Shown here: piece by piece, positions 16,656-23,929 of the stretch
How the letters are laid out: every line of letters starts with the position of its first letter
How positions within the stretch are numbered: the stretch's first letter is position 1
Assembly: GCA_937138415.1 (NCBI GenBank)
Contig: CAKZPA010000044.1
Coordinates: 87,920 to 151,919, forward strand
Length of the DNA: 64,000 nt
DNA from: an uncultured Nitrospiraceae bacterium
GTDB lineage: Bacteria > Nitrospirota > Thermodesulfovibrionia > Thermodesulfovibrionales > SM23-35
Direction of reading: 5' to 3'
Translations under genes and position numbers: made by a program
The notes under the pieces: generated by a model
What the model was told of the DNA's origin: nothing
What the model saw: only the letters and a program-made list of their open reading frames with translations
The model's database searches: none

Positions 16656-17932
16656 CGGTCAGGGACGGGGGGTTCGCATGTCCTCATTCCGGTGACCCGT
16701 TCGAGAACCGCTTTGGAGAGCATCACGCCGAGTTTCGAGCGTACGAGCTGTTCCCGGGAAGCGGCGAGGAAGCTTTCAGCCTGGATGAGCGCGAGAATGT
16801 CTCCCTTTCCCACTTTGTACTCACCGAACGCCTGCGAATAGTTGTGCTCTGCCTGCTGAAGTTGCGTTCTCGCGACCTCGAGTTCCTTCTGAGCGGTCGC
16901 CATGTCTTCGTACGCCTTCCTGACGTCGAGCGAAACGGCCCTCTTCAACTCGTTCAGTGTTTCGACGGATGCGTTTTTCTGGAACTCCGTCGCGCGATAC
17001 GTATAAAATTTCCCGAGTTCGAAGATGTTCCAGACGGCCCTCACGGTCGCCGTCTTCTCCTCCCGCGCAAGGGATCTGCTGACATCGCCGTCGATGGTGC
17101 TGTACGACGCGTCGGCAGAAAACGAGGGGAGGAATGTGCTGCGGATGATGGAAGCGGACTGCTCCTCGATGCGGATCGCGTATTCCACTCTCTTTACTTC
17201 GGGCCGCTCGAGCGAACGTTGCACGAGCGTTTCGAAATCGGGAAGGGCCGCCACCGGTTCGACGATGGTACCGGTGTCATGATCCGTCTCGAGCGGGGAC
17301 CCGATGAGGGAGTTCAGCTCCGACAGGGCTTTCTTCAAGTCTCCCTGAGCCTGGACAAGGTGAAACCGCGCCTGCTCCAATCTCACCGATGCCTGGAGCA
17401 CATCGGAGAGCCGTGCGACGCCGAACTGATAGCGTCCCGCGGCGACCTCGTGATCCTTTTCCGCGTCCGCGAGCTGAATCGTTCGCTGCTCGACCGCTTC
17501 CTTGTACGCCTGAACGGTGTAGAAAGCGGACTTGACGGCGTACTCGAGATCGAGGAGGGTTTCCTCCACGTCCGCTCCGCTGCTGTCGAGGTTGAGCCGG
17601 GCTATATTTCTCTGCGCCTTTCTTTTCCCCCAATCGAAGAGGGTGTAGCTCAAGGTGAGATCCGCTGTCTGGAACCTCGACTCGTCACCCGAAGTGAAAG
17701 ACCGCCCCTGTGAAAAACTCGCATCGAGCGACGGGAGGTAGGGAGAGAGAGAGGCGCGATAGAGGGCCTCCGAGGCTCTCTGCTTTTCCAGAGAAGCGCG
17801 GTACGAAGGGAGGTTCCGCTTTGCGAGCGAGATCGCCTCGTCGAGCGTGAGTCCGTGCGAAATGACGGATGCAAAAATGACGGAGAAAAAAGTCATAATC
17901 GGCAGAAATCTGAGAAAAAATGATGCGCTCAT
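16652..17932 (-). CDS. TolC-family outer-membrane efflux protein
   Basis: A 426-residue protein with a signal peptide (SASFFLRFLPIMTFFSVIFA, cleavage near residue 25-28) and two TolC/OEP repeats, each starting with a long helix such as LTLDEAISLAKRNLPSY and a beta segment. It forms the trimeric outer-membrane duct for the ABC efflux system encoded downstream. ATG at 17932 is chosen because the upstream ATG at 17974 lies in AT-rich sequence with no ribosome site. First gene of the five-gene operon; a TATAAT-containing AT-rich stretch lies directly upstream. Confidence 0.92.
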   Translation of the reverse strand: MSASFFLRFLPIMTFFSVIFASVISHGLTLDEAISLAKRNLPSYRASLEKQRASEALYRASLSPYLPSLDASFSQGRSFTSGDESRFQTADLTLSYTLFDWGKRKAQRNIARLNLDSSGADVEETLLDLEYAVKSAFYTVQAYKEAVEQRTIQLADAEKDHEVAAGRYQFGVARLSDVLQASVRLEQARFHLVQAQGDLKKALSELNSLIGSPLETDHDTGTIVEPVAALPDFETLVQRSLERPEVKRVEYAIRIEEQSASIIRSTFLPSFSADASYSTIDGDVSRSLAREEKTATVRAVWNIFELGKFYTYRATEFQKNASVETLNELKRAVSLDVRKAYEDMATAQKELEVARTQLQQAEHNYSQAFGEYKVGKGDILALIQAESFLAASREQLVRSKLGVMLSKAVLERVTGMRTCEPPVPDR

Positions 17933-18246
17933 CGTGTATCGTACCTGCCGTTTTTTTAAAAATTGCTTGTGCATTTTTAAATATTATAGTTTACGGTGAT
18001 GGTGAAATAAAACGATGAATCTAAAGGTTCCACAATGGAGGCCGGTTTTTATCGGTGGTTTCTCGGCGGCCTACCGGGATCGGGAATCCGCTAGAGATTG
18101 GACGAGATACTCCTCTTTTGGTTGATCTGCCGAGGCTATACAACGCCTAAGGCGGGAGACAATTCGGGAGGCAACGAAGAGGCCGCCGTGCAATTTCGGG
18201 CGTTTGCGATGAGACTATCCAAGCTGATCGATTTTCCTGAAATCGG
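17933..18246. other. Intergenic region between efflux operon and chitinase-like gene
   Basis: Carries the putative tolC promoter at its left end. A nine-base-pair hairpin (18226-18234 with 18240-18248, one G-T type mismatch) lies at the stop of the GH18 gene and may end its transcript, although no T-run follows. The middle 200 bp shows no coding frame or known RNA. Confidence 0.5.
17983..18011 (-). promoter_or_regulatory. Putative promoter of the TolC/ABC efflux operon
   Basis: On the minus strand a perfect TATAAT (17983-17988) lies 50 bp upstream of the tolC-like start, with a weak TTTATT (18006-18011) 17 bp before it. The sequence is markedly AT-rich against a GC-rich background. The -35 match is poor, so an activator may be needed. 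Confidence 0.4.
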
Positions 18247-19881
18247 TCACATTCCTGAGCACGGATCCGTCGCAGGGGGATCCGACTGCAGACCTTCGTG
18301 AATTGAGGAGAGGAGAACCCCGTCGTCGGTGTCGCCGCTCATTTCCCAGAACATCATTCCTCCGAGTTTGTGATACGTAACGTAGCGCGCTTTGAACGCC
18401 AGTGAACGCGGTTCATCGAACGTCCAGAACGTCCGGGTGGCACCGTCGTAGAGCCATGCGGCCCGGGCGCGGTCGTCCCAGTAGGGGATGTACCCGTTCG
18501 ACATGTTTTGCTCTAAATCCCTGTATAACTCGTATCCATTCTCATAGGTACCCGGAGCCCCGCCACCTTTCCTCTGATACAGACCGTTTTGGGCGCTCTC
18601 CACGCCGGTCCAGCCTCGCGCATAGAAGGCGGCGCCAACGAGTATCTTCTCGGCCGGTACCCTGTACCGATCCCGATAGAGTTTCACCGTTTGATCGACC
18701 GACAACGACCATTCGGGATACCCGGGATCCCCCGGTGAGGGGCAGAGATTCGTGTGATGGCCGGTGGTGCCGCTCCAGTCGCCGTAGAAATCGTATGACA
18801 TGAGCAGAACGTAGTCGAGATAAGGGTGATTGTCGCTCAACCGATAGTTGTCGGCATACTGTTCGCCGGCGGGCACCGCCGCGGTCAGGAGGAGATCTTC
18901 CCTGCCGATCGCCTTGAACTGCCGGCGGAATTCGGCGACCAAAAGGCCGAAATTCGTTGCGTCATCGATCGAGTGGCGTATTCCCTCGTGTCCTCCCGAC
19001 ACAGGGAACTCCCAGTCAAGGTCGAATCCGTCGAAAATGCCGGCTGCAACCGCGTGGCCACCCGCATTGCTCTGCTGTGGAAGGTTGCCTCGTACGTAGG
19101 TGTCGATGCAGGATGTTACGAATGCACTGCGGGTTGCATCCGTCGATGCAGCATCCGAGAAATATGTGGAGCCAAGCCAGCCACCGATCGAAACGACGAT
19201 TTTCAGATGTGGATACATCCTCTTGAGTTTCCTGAGCTGGTTGAAGTGTCCCCTCAATGGCTGGCGTGGGTCGTCCGCGATTCCGTCGACGCTCTCTTGC
19301 GCCGAGTACGGTCTCTGGAAAGCGCTCCATGGGTCGTCGAGCTGGCACGTCACGACCCCTTTCGAATCGGGCTTGGGGATCGCGAATGCGTAATTGAGGA
19401 CGGCTAACTTCTCCGCCGATCCGCTCGCCACGACATTTTTGACAAGATATGGCGGCTGTCGATAGATTCCCCACTCGGGGAAGTATCCCACGATGCGAAG
19501 ATTGCCCTCGCCGGAGGCATCGGTGGAGGGGTCGCACGTTTGTCTGAAGACCGCTCTCGCTTTCACCCGAGAATGTTTCCGGCTGGTGCGAAAGGTGACG
19601 GGATTCGCCGTTCCGGATACATTGCCCTCCCAATGGTCGAATTCATAGCATGGGTTCGGAACGGCCCTTATGAGGAGAGTGCGACTTCTCGCGTATCCGA
19701 GCGGGGAGACCTCTACTGAGCCGGCGAGGTCGGGAATGGCTTCCGTGACAATGGCGCCGGTGCCTGCCGACGCGGTGCTGCTCAGAGGCGTTGCCATGAG
19801 AGACACTAGGATAAATAAGCAGGCGAAAAAACGCAGCGCATAGCGCTCTCTTGTTCCTGCCCTTGCCGTAAAGTCCCCCAT
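18247..19881 (-). CDS. Secreted GH18 (chitinase-like) glycoside hydrolase
   Basis: A 544-residue exported protein. A basic start is followed by a hydrophobic signal segment (about 16-38). Residues 50-115 form a short bacterial beta-repeat-like module (GSVEVSPLGYARSRTLLIRA...YEFDHWEGNVSG). The GH18 barrel runs from about 128: substrate motif KIVVSIGGW (SxGG at 231-234) and catalytic DGFDLDWE with acid E291, then LLMSYDFYGDW and the MFWEMSGDTDDG strand near the end. All catalytic residues are present. It cleaves beta-1,4-GlcNAc polymers or a related glycan. Its gene is 370 bp downstream of a processive GT2 synthase on the same strand, suggesting a role in trimming or releasing that polymer rather than feeding on external chitin. 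Confidence 0.9.
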   Translation of the reverse strand: MGDFTARAGTRERYALRFFACLFILVSLMATPLSSTASAGTGAIVTEAIPDLAGSVEVSPLGYARSRTLLIRAVPNPCYEFDHWEGNVSGTANPVTFRTSRKHSRVKARAVFRQTCDPSTDASGEGNLRIVGYFPEWGIYRQPPYLVKNVVASGSAEKLAVLNYAFAIPKPDSKGVVTCQLDDPWSAFQRPYSAQESVDGIADDPRQPLRGHFNQLRKLKRMYPHLKIVVSIGGWLGSTYFSDAASTDATRSAFVTSCIDTYVRGNLPQQSNAGGHAVAAGIFDGFDLDWEFPVSGGHEGIRHSIDDATNFGLLVAEFRRQFKAIGREDLLLTAAVPAGEQYADNYRLSDNHPYLDYVLLMSYDFYGDWSGTTGHHTNLCPSPGDPGYPEWSLSVDQTVKLYRDRYRVPAEKILVGAAFYARGWTGVESAQNGLYQRKGGGAPGTYENGYELYRDLEQNMSNGYIPYWDDRARAAWLYDGATRTFWTFDEPRSLAFKARYVTYHKLGGMMFWEMSGDTDDGVLLSSIHEGLQSDPPATDPCSGM

Positions 19882-20250
19882 CACGCTCGCGTGCTGTTCT
19901 CCTTGCTCAATCTCTGGCGGTCCGCGTTTGTCGGATCTGTGGTAAGTCTATGGAAACAGCGGCGAGAGCAATGTGTCGGAAATCACAGAAGGCGAGGCTT
20001 TGCGTGAAACTCTCGCCCGGCGACGGAACGATTACCGTGCGGGACGCGATCGAGAATCGATACCCATCGATGAAGATGCGTGTCGGGGCCTGCCAAGGAG
20101 GAGAGGCGTTGTTGTGGCGATCGTCAGAGGTGCTTCGTTAGGGAAACCGGATCGGTGTCGTCGTTATGGGTGGATAGGCGGGGCGGTCGAAGCCTCGGCT
20201 CTCTTACAGAACGGGTGAAAACCGCAGCGTTTCGAAGGGCACGGTCCGGG
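19882..20250. other. Intergenic region between GH18 and GT2 genes
   Basis: No supported gene. Short frames on both strands lack domains, ribosome sites or codon bias. An AAGGAG sequence on the minus strand lies about 17 bases before the GH18 ATG, rather far for a ribosome site. I see no strong terminator or promoter, so co-transcription of GT2 and GH18 cannot be decided from sequence. Confidence 0.4.
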
Positions 20251-21321
20251 TCAATGCCCTTTTTCCCAGACCATCAAACGGTCCCTGACGATCCATTCTT
20301 TCCAGAGGGCTTTCCAGAACAGGTAGAAGTTAAACGGTCTGATCACGAAGAATGCCCATATGGACAAGAGGGTTTCCCTGAGCATTCCAATCCTGAGACC
20401 GGTGACGGAACAGATCAGGACGATAATGAACAGCTCGATCAAGAGAGCTCCGAGGAGCACCGACAATAAATGGGGCGTAAAGGCATAGACCGCGAATGCG
20501 AGGAGCGGCGCCGAGACGCTGTCGAGCAGGTACCCGTAAATAAACCCCGCCAGTTTCACATTCTTGCGCAGCCGATGGACGGAGATATTTTGGAAGAAGC
20601 TCCGATACCACCGCTCGACCTGGGCCTTGAATATCGCGAACGTTGGGGGATCCAAAGGATAACAGTACGCGTCCGGACAATAGTGCACGTGGTAGCCGTG
20701 AATGAGGAATTCCCAGGTCAGATCCATGTCTTCCGCCATAGTCCTCGCTTTGAATCCGCCCATCTCCTTCAGGTGTCGCATTCTGAACACGGAGAAGCAG
20801 CCGGACGACACGAGTATCGCGCCCGCGTTCATTTGCGCGGATTTAAAGACCGATAACCCGAACATGTACTCGATGAACCGTCCCCGCTCCCACAGGGTTT
20901 TGATTCTCTGCGGGATGACGAATCCGCAGACCGATGCCGTGCGCTCGTCATTGAAATAGGGGAGCGTTTTCAGGATGGCATCTCGGTGCAGTACCGTATC
21001 GGCATCGATGGTGACCATCAGATCCGTGTCGATTCCGTCGAGGACATAGTTTTGCGCTGACGCCTTGGTCCCCTGGTTCCTGTGCGTGCGGACGACCGTC
21101 ACGCCCTCGGCGGCGGCGAGCTCACCGGTCCGGTCGGTCGAACAATCGTCCACGACGATGATGCGATCGATCGCGACGGATTGGTTCTTGACGCTTCTGA
21201 TCGTGCTCACGATGGTTTTTTCCTCGTTGTAAGCCGGGATAACGACGGTAATGGAGTAGTGCCTATGTGGAGGTTGCGCGAGCACTTTCGGTTTGAGGCC
21301 AAAGAGCCATCGCCAGTTCAT
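20251..21321 (-). CDS. Processive family-2 glycosyltransferase (NodC/PgaC/chitin-synthase type)
   Basis: A 356-residue inner-membrane polysaccharide synthase. Family motifs in order: VVDDCSTD (58-63), IDADT (D106, D108), SSGCFSVFR (172-180), AEDMD (197-200) and the processivity signature QVERW (234-238). Three to four membrane helices follow (about 262-335). This D,D,D,QxxRW set is that of enzymes polymerising beta-linked GlcNAc, hyaluronan or cellulose. The N-terminal membrane helices of PgaC/NodC are missing. ATG at 21321 overlaps the SLT-protein stop (ATGA) and has a GGAGAG site; the longer frame to 21549 is a shadow of the SLT gene. Product identity, possibly a GlcNAc polymer given the GH18 neighbour, is inference. 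Confidence 0.88.
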   Translation of the reverse strand: MNWRWLFGLKPKVLAQPPHRHYSITVVIPAYNEEKTIVSTIRSVKNQSVAIDRIIVVDDCSTDRTGELAAAEGVTVVRTHRNQGTKASAQNYVLDGIDTDLMVTIDADTVLHRDAILKTLPYFNDERTASVCGFVIPQRIKTLWERGRFIEYMFGLSVFKSAQMNAGAILVSSGCFSVFRMRHLKEMGGFKARTMAEDMDLTWEFLIHGYHVHYCPDAYCYPLDPPTFAIFKAQVERWYRSFFQNISVHRLRKNVKLAGFIYGYLLDSVSAPLLAFAVYAFTPHLLSVLLGALLIELFIIVLICSVTGLRIGMLRETLLSIWAFFVIRPFNFYLFWKALWKEWIVRDRLMVWEKGH

Positions 21322-21947
21322 GGTCTCTCCTTTTTCACGAGAGACTTCACTCTGTTCAGGTAATCCGTGGGTATTTTCCTCCCCGCCTGCTTCCAGGCGT
21401 CGAGTCTCGTCGGCCCGTAGTGGTAGGCGGTGATGGCGGTATCCACGGATTTGTACCGATGGACCAGGTCCAGGAAATACAGGTAGGCGAATTGGATGTT
21501 CGCGGTTTCGGAGTTCAGGACCTCGTCCGTGCCGGCGATATCTTTGCACGTCGGAAGTCTCTCGAGCACGTCCTGCAATGCCATTTCGGTCAATCCGGTC
21601 GGCCCGTACGACTTGCCGTCGGGATGGACGCCGACGGGCCCTTTGCCGAGGGAGACCATCGCGTCGAAAGACTTCTTCGCTTCATCGAGGATTGACTTGT
21701 CGAGGCTGCTTTCCGCCTTCATGATCGCGTCGAACGCCGGCGGGGATTGTTTCGCGAGTGCGGCCGCGTGGGTATTCGTCTCCAGTCGCGCGACTTTGCG
21801 CCCGATCGCTTCGTCCGGATCGGACCCTTTCATCGTGTTCGTCACGAAAGCGCCGGCGCCGATCAATCCCATGGCAATGACGAGTATGGGATACTTGATG
21901 AGCGTATGGAGCACTAAACTGCATAACCCTTTCGGTTCAGCGTACAC
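21318..21947 (-). CDS. Membrane-anchored SLT-like transglycosylase-domain protein
   Basis: A 209-residue protein with an N-terminal membrane helix (about 12-35, KYPILVIAMGLIGAGAFV) and a soluble periplasmic domain resembling lytic transglycosylases. KAESSL contains the expected catalytic glutamate, SYGPTGLTEMALQDVL takes the place of the GAMGLMQ region, and ANIQFAYLYFLDLVHRY and TAITAYHYGPTRLDAW match the NI..G..YL and AYNAGP motifs. A GTG start at 21947 is chosen because an ideal AGGAGG lies 8 bases upstream and it falls 5 bp after the preceding stop; an ATG at 21989 would overlap that gene. Translationally coupled to the GT2 gene, it may open the peptidoglycan layer for polymer export or organise the complex. 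Confidence 0.75.
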   Translation of the reverse strand: MYAEPKGLCSLVLHTLIKYPILVIAMGLIGAGAFVTNTMKGSDPDEAIGRKVARLETNTHAAALAKQSPPAFDAIMKAESSLDKSILDEAKKSFDAMVSLGKGPVGVHPDGKSYGPTGLTEMALQDVLERLPTCKDIAGTDEVLNSETANIQFAYLYFLDLVHRYKSVDTAITAYHYGPTRLDAWKQAGRKIPTDYLNRVKSLVKKERP

Positions 21948-21952
21948 GGTTC

Positions 21953-22411
21953 TTACCTCCTCTTTTTCCAGTCGCCGCCGAACGACCACTGGAAGAATGC
22001 GACCCCCCTCAGGGTGCTCTTGTCCGATTCATGAAAATAGCCGAAGTATTCCCCGCGGATTCCGATTGCCAGTTCCCCCCAATCGTTCACGCTCATGTGA
22101 ACGGGGTGTTTGAGTTTCAAACCGACCGCGGGCCTTATTCGGTTGTTCCAAAAATCCTCCCGGTGATCCGATACGACCAACCCGAGCCCGACAAAGTTGT
22201 TCACGATCCACTGCGTGCCGCCCAACCGAGTCCAATCGATGCCCTGTTCGACGTACAGGTCGAGCTTGACGCCTTTCTCGATGTCGTTTGAGGTCGAATA
22301 CGACAGTTCCCCCCACGTCGCCCACGGGTAGCCGAGGATCTCGGCGCCGGACTGCCGGGCGGCGAAACACACACAGATGACGGTAAAGATTGCTGCCAGA
22401 TACTTTTTCAT
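21953..22411 (-). CDS. Secreted beta-rich, probably outer-membrane, protein
   Basis: A 152-residue protein with a clear signal peptide (MKKYLAAIFTVICVCFAARQSGA, cut near residue 23). The mature part alternates aromatic and polar residues (WGELSYSTS, KLDLYVEQGIDW, GLGLVVSDH, AIGIRGEYFGYF, GVAFFQWSF), as in small outer-membrane barrels of 8 strands or a barrel-like domain. The start at 22411 has a strong AGGAGG site. It is the first gene of the OMP-SLT-GT2 operon, with only 5 bp to the next start. Its place suggests a periplasmic or outer-membrane partner in polysaccharide export; the family is not one I can name. Confidence 0.65.
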   Translation of the reverse strand: MKKYLAAIFTVICVCFAARQSGAEILGYPWATWGELSYSTSNDIEKGVKLDLYVEQGIDWTRLGGTQWIVNNFVGLGLVVSDHREDFWNNRIRPAVGLKLKHPVHMSVNDWGELAIGIRGEYFGYFHESDKSTLRGVAFFQWSFGGDWKKRR

Positions 22412-22537
22412 CGAAACCTCCTGTTCGCATGTTTTGAAAGAAAAGGTGCCCCGTTCACTTTCCCAGGTGACGCGCCTTTTCTCCGTGAGTGCTCGACGGC
22501 ATCTCATGAGTTTTATAGAAAGGATTTTCGGACGCGC

Positions 22538-22579
22538 GGGCAATACTTGAAAAGGGGTAATCTCCGCAGGATACACCCG
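22538..22579 (-). promoter_or_regulatory. 42-nt shared upstream element, copy A
   Basis: On the minus strand the element begins GGGTGTAT, contains GAGATTA, and ends AGTATTGCCCG. It aligns without gaps to 23790-23831 with 33 of 42 bases identical. It lies about 127 bp upstream of the outer-membrane protein start, in the same orientation relative to the gene as copy B. It does not fit sigma-70 or sigma-54 consensus. The LuxR-type regulator encoded between the two copies is the obvious candidate to bind it, but that is inference. Confidence 0.6.
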
Positions 22580-22660
22580 AAAGGAGGTGTCCGCTGCCCG
22601 TATCGTGGTCGCCGCTGCACTTGAATTTGGGCAGTGGATATGCTATGAAAGAAGGCAGAA

Positions 22661-23317
22661 ATGGACGACACCATCTACCGACCGGCGACGATCCCAGCTC
22701 CCAACGCATTCCTCATTTATCGTCCGGAGGTGAAGATAACGAAGGAAGTGGTTTTCCAGAATCCGGAGGCGCTCCGTATTCTCACGTACCCCCCTGCGAC
22801 CGGAAAAGGGAAAGAAGCGTTTCCGGATATCGTCTCCCTCTGTGCGAAATGGAAAAAACTGCTGAAGGAGAAAGTGGATCAGGCGGAGACATCGGGACGG
22901 TCCGCTCCAGGCGAAAAGAGGTCTTCCCCCGTTTTTCTCGAGATGATCAAGAGCGGACGGCGGAGGTACGTGGTACGCGGGATGGTACTCCTCGGACAAA
23001 AATCGGAGACGAGCGAGGAGAATTACCTGTTCCTCCTCGACCGCATCAGTCCCGAGAAGATCAACATCCCGTTGATCGCGCGGCAGTGGCAGTTGAGCCC
23101 GAGGGAACGAGACATCGTGCGTCTGCTGCTCGAGGACCGCAGCAACAAGGAGATCGCTCATCTCCTCGAGTTGAGCGTTAATACGGTGAAGGCGTATTTA
23201 AAGATGCTGATGAGGAAGCTGAAGGTGTCGAGCCGGGCCGGCATCGTGTCCTGCGTCCTCACGAAGCAGCCTGCCCCCCAAATTGACGAGGGATCCGCCG
23301 CATTCGGGGAGCGATAA
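22661..23317 (+). CDS. LuxR-type (GerE/FixJ-like HTH) transcriptional regulator
   Basis: A 218-residue regulator. The C-terminal HTH (about 145-200) is unmistakable: LSPRERDIVRLLLEDRSNKEIAHLLELSVNTVKAYLKMLMRKL. The N-terminal 130 residues look like a degenerate PAS-type sensor (FLIYRPEVKITKEVVFQNPEALRIL ... RRRYVVRGMVLLG ... NYLFLLDRIS), with no receiver-domain aspartate motif, so it is unlikely to be a response regulator. It is divergent from the OMP-SLT-GT2 operon and convergent with the PilZ gene. The same 42-nt element lies upstream of both of those transcription units, making this protein the likely local regulator of polysaccharide production. Confidence 0.88.
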   Translation: MDDTIYRPATIPAPNAFLIYRPEVKITKEVVFQNPEALRILTYPPATGKGKEAFPDIVSLCAKWKKLLKEKVDQAETSGRSAPGEKRSSPVFLEMIKSGRRRYVVRGMVLLGQKSETSEENYLFLLDRISPEKINIPLIARQWQLSPRERDIVRLLLEDRSNKEIAHLLELSVNTVKAYLKMLMRKLKVSSRAGIVSCVLTKQPAPQIDEGSAAFGER

Positions 23318-23376
23318 CCCTCTTCCCTGTGAGGTCGAAAACCGAGTCTTCCGCTCTTTCTCCGCTTGGACGATGG

Positions 23377-23700
23377 TTAGACGAGAAACTGCAGGCCGAC
23401 GTGGTAACGGCGATACCGGACCTTATTCGCCCACTTGATCTGTGCGATGACCGGCAGGGTGACGCTCCGCTCAGGCAGAGGTATCCTGACCTGTACGATC
23501 GAGCCTTCCATCGGCAACATTCCCTCGACGCGAAGTTTTATCCCGCCGTCACTCAGATCGAGCAGCGTCACGCTGCCCGACAGTTCTTCCGGATAGCGCC
23601 CCGTTTCTCCCATGTCAATGGACGGGATAGGACATTCGTGAGCGATTCTCGTGCTCGACCTCTTCTCACGAAAGTTGGTCGGAGTCGTTTCTCTCTGCAT
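23377..23700 (-). CDS. PilZ-domain protein, probable c-di-GMP receptor
   Basis: A 107-residue single-domain protein. Both c-di-GMP binding motifs are intact: RxxxR (R14-R18 in EKRSSTRI) and DxSxxG (DLSDGG at 48-53), followed by the PilZ barrel strands (IKLRVEG, VQVRIPLP, VIAQIKWANKV, HVGLQFLV). The start is supported by GAGGAGG just upstream. Stand-alone PilZ proteins commonly activate polysaccharide synthases; the nearby GT2 lacks its own PilZ domain. Its promoter region carries copy B of the element also found before the outer-membrane gene, so the receptor and the machinery are probably co-regulated. Confidence 0.88.
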   Translation of the reverse strand: MQRETTPTNFREKRSSTRIAHECPIPSIDMGETGRYPEELSGSVTLLDLSDGGIKLRVEGMLPMEGSIVQVRIPLPERSVTLPVIAQIKWANKVRYRRYHVGLQFLV

Positions 23701-23789
23701 TGCGTCGCCTCCTCGTCTCGTATTTGGGGGCTCTGGCTGTGGTCGATCCTGCTGACGTCATGGAATTAGTGAAACGAATTTCGGTGAGG

Positions 23790-23831
23790 CGGGCAATACT
23801 CCAAAAAAGATAATCTCTTCGGAATACACCC
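23790..23831 (-). promoter_or_regulatory. 42-nt shared upstream element, copy B
   Basis: Gap-free 33/42 match to the element at 22538-22579, same orientation, 90 bp upstream of the PilZ start. Conserved blocks on the minus strand are GGGTGTAT, GAGATTA and AGTATTGCCCG; the spacing between blocks is identical in both copies. Confidence 0.6.
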
Positions 23832-23929
23832 AATGGAGGGTACCCCCGTCCGCTCCGCGCACGGCATCGCGGCCCGCGGACGCCGCGGACCGGCGGGCGC
23901 GTTGACGATGACGCGGTCGCCCTTTTGTC

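Noticed and set aside
18247..19881. GH18 as a PgaB-type deacetylase/hydrolase
   Set aside because: No polysaccharide deacetylase domain precedes the barrel; the N-terminal module is a short beta repeat instead.
22538..22579. Sigma-54 promoter within the shared element
   Set aside because: GG and GC doublets are not at the required 10-base spacing in either copy, and the only EBP-like protein in the window lacks sigma-54 contact motifs.
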